Below the pieces are notes generated by a model. That model was not told the origin of the DNA. It worked only from the letters and a program-made list of their open reading frames with translations, and ran no database searches. The position numbers and the translations under genes are program-made. A stretch of 64,000 nucleotides of DNA, from NCBI RefSeq assembly GCF_030064895.1, contig NZ_JASJEB010000020.1:1-64000 (forward strand). The letters run 5' to 3'. The DNA is from Crocosphaera sp. Lineage in GTDB: Bacteria > Cyanobacteriota > Cyanobacteriia > Cyanobacteriales > Microcystaceae. Position 1 is the first letter of the stretch; every line of letters begins with the position of its first letter. Shown here in pieces: positions 63,140 through 64,000 of the stretch.

Positions 63140-63174
63140 ACCCTGTTAAGCTCTCAAATTCGCTTTAACAGGGT
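63140..63174. terminator. Inverted repeat between convergent genes
   Basis: ACCCTGTTAA (63140-63149) pairs with TTAACAGGGT (63165-63174) over 15 bases. It lies between the split nuclease-like gene and the convergent small gene and can end both transcripts. Confidence 0.65.
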
Positions 63175-63197
63175 ATTAGTCAAGTCTAAACACATTG

Positions 63198-63536
63198 TTA
63201 ACTTAAACTTTTGCGGATATGCTCCTCAATTTTCTTTTTCTTGCCATTATCTTCTAGAGAAAATTTACCAAAGTTAGCACTACTACTGTTGACATGAGCC
63301 ATAATTTTTTGCTTACGACTATCTTTGACGATGGTTTTTGATACTGGTAATGGTTCTGGAGATGTCTCCGCTTCTGGAGTTTTCTCTGCTTCTGGAGATG
63401 TCTCCAGTGTTGAAGTTGGTTCAGGAGTAGGAGGAGCAGTTGGTTTAGTTTGAGAGGTTTTTTTCGCGGAGATATAGGAACTTACATCGGCACTCTGTTT
63501 TAAGTGTTCGAGAATACGTTTTTTGCGATCATCCAT
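63198..63536 (-). CDS. Hypothetical protein with three basic RKxxIxxH motifs
   Basis: This 112-residue soluble protein begins MDDRKKRILEHLKQSADVSS. A Pro/Thr/Glu-rich linker (about 35-68) follows, then DSRKQKIMAHVNSSSANFG and a last copy NGKKKKIEEHIRKSLS. The same short pattern, basic-basic-x-x-Ile-x-x-His-x-x-x-Ser, thus occurs three times. I recognise no family name; similar small proteins occur in cyanobacteria. The linker could be disordered and the motifs could bind a partner or nucleic acid. Function unknown. Confidence 0.65.
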   Translation of the reverse strand: MDDRKKRILEHLKQSADVSSYISAKKTSQTKPTAPPTPEPTSTLETSPEAEKTPEAETSPEPLPVSKTIVKDSRKQKIMAHVNSSSANFGKFSLEDNGKKKKIEEHIRKSLS

Positions 63537-63597
63537 AGCGAGATTGCTTATTGTGTGAATTTTTTAATCAAACCTAATTTTACTATTAAGCGGTGTA

Positions 63598-63657
63598 GGG
63601 TGGGTAAAACAAGATAACTCAAAGAACAATTGATAAATTTTGATTGATTACCCACCC
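63598..63657. repeat. Inverted repeat GGGTGGGTAA/TTACCCACCC
   Basis: Ten-base perfect arms at 63598-63607 and 63648-63657 enclose 40 bases. The arms resemble a common cyanobacterial intergenic repeat. The region between the small gene and the hydrolase remnant has no gene. Confidence 0.6.
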
Positions 63658-63722
63658 AAGCAAACTAATGATAACTAACCTGGAGATGGTGGATAATATC
63701 AACCTTTAACTATCATCAAGGA

Positions 63723-63857
63723 TTAACGGTTTGCCTGTGACTTGCTTTTTGCCACTTCATAAATTAAATTAGTAACCAGTGTTGTCCATCCTTGATGACT
63801 AGAACCATGACCTTGACCGGTATCTCCATTAAAACCCACATTCCGCACTTCAAAATG
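63723..63857 (-). pseudogene. C-terminal remnant of a glycoside hydrolase (MGH1-like/GH63-type)
   Basis: The minus strand reads HFEVRNVGFNGDTGQGHGSS, HQGWTTLVTNLIYEVAKSKS, QANR and TAA. The FNGxTGxGxGxSHQxGWTxLV pattern is the conserved end of mannosylglycerate/glucosylglycerate hydrolase-like and GH63-type proteins. Upstream, a TAG lies at 63864-63866, and the homology stops where transposase sequence begins. The rest of the gene is missing, so this is the tail of a gene disrupted by an IS. Confidence 0.7.
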
Positions 63858-63867
63858 TAGTATCTAG

Positions 63868-64000
63868 GAAAAAAAAACTTACGGATATCGAGAGAGAGAT
63901 GAGAAGAAAAGACAAGAATTTAGAACAAAAATCAAAAAAAGGAAAAAAGAAGAATTAGTATATATTGATGAATCTCCGAATAGATAATAGAGAAGATTAT
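63868..64000 (+). mobile_element. Decayed IS630-family transposase fragment
   Basis: The plus strand from 63868 reads EKKTYGYRERDEKKRQEFRT, KIKKRKKEELVYIDES, then PNR and TAA. Shifting one base near 63978 gives IDNREDY, so a frameshift interrupts the common YIDESGIDNREDY motif of ISY100/IS630-type transposases. The Asp in YIDES is the second residue of the DDE site. The window ends inside it. Upstream sequence is truncated at the junction with the glycoside hydrolase remnant. Confidence 0.75.

Overview
The window is chromosomal DNA of a unicellular cyanobacterium. Marker genes are psbO, ndhD, chlH, menG, a ferrochelatase with a C-terminal chlorophyll-binding-type helix, a cyanobacterial heme oxygenase, a flavodiiron protein with fused flavin reductase, and acyl-ACP reductase. 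The octamer GCGATCGC (HIP1) occurs about twenty times by eye, and AT-rich intergenic DNA carries heptamer repeats. Gene content and low G+C fit the Crocosphaera/Cyanothece clade, but the genus is an inference. I saw no rRNA, tRNA, CRISPR array or complete insertion sequence.

Layout. 0.2-6.5 kb: a DnaJ-like membrane protein with an 81-bp tandem repeat, acyl-ACP reductase (aar), a flippase-like membrane protein and two convergent PEP-CTERM exported proteins. 6.7-16.2 kb: uvrC, a HAD phosphatase, then a co-directional run of a SigF-type sigma factor, a PatA-like response regulator and a 1200-residue NACHT-HEAT ATPase. 16.3-28.5 kb: mostly housekeeping and photosynthesis genes (hemH, DUF445, menG, psbO, heme oxygenase, infC, flavodiiron protein). 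28.7-36.6 kb: a free-standing fatty acyl-AMP ligase, a GUN4-domain protein, and an arsM-like/arsS/VTT-membrane-protein cluster that suggests arsenosugar formation. 36.8-41 kb: a PIN-type toxin-antitoxin pair, ndhD and a cyanobacterial radical SAM/DUF512 protein.

41.1-44.5 kb and 49.0-52.7 kb are two toxin-antitoxin clusters on either side of chlH. Several members are broken: one hicA has an in-frame stop at codon 5, a second hicA stops at codon 38, a DUF2281-type antitoxin has an in-frame stop, and a HigA-like antitoxin has a frameshift plus a stop. Antitoxins often outlive their toxins here. Between the first cluster and chlH lie three TGTCA-ending direct repeats spaced exactly 22 bp apart, a candidate operator.

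52.7-64 kb: NurA-type nuclease, two AIM24 proteins, DUF4359-scpA, an NDP-sugar pyrophosphorylase-like protein, an LpxB-related protein, a VapBC-type pair, a CMP-sugar synthetase-like protein and Ppx/GppA. The last 1.6 kb shows transposon damage. A 103-bp MITE flanked by TA duplications splits a nuclease-like gene, and the C-terminal remnant of a glycoside hydrolase abuts a decayed IS630-family transposase. The IS630 family also uses TA targets, so it is a plausible source of mobility for the MITE.

Tetrapyrrole genes are frequent (hemH, heme oxygenase, GUN4-like, chlH) but dispersed, so I do not infer one operon.
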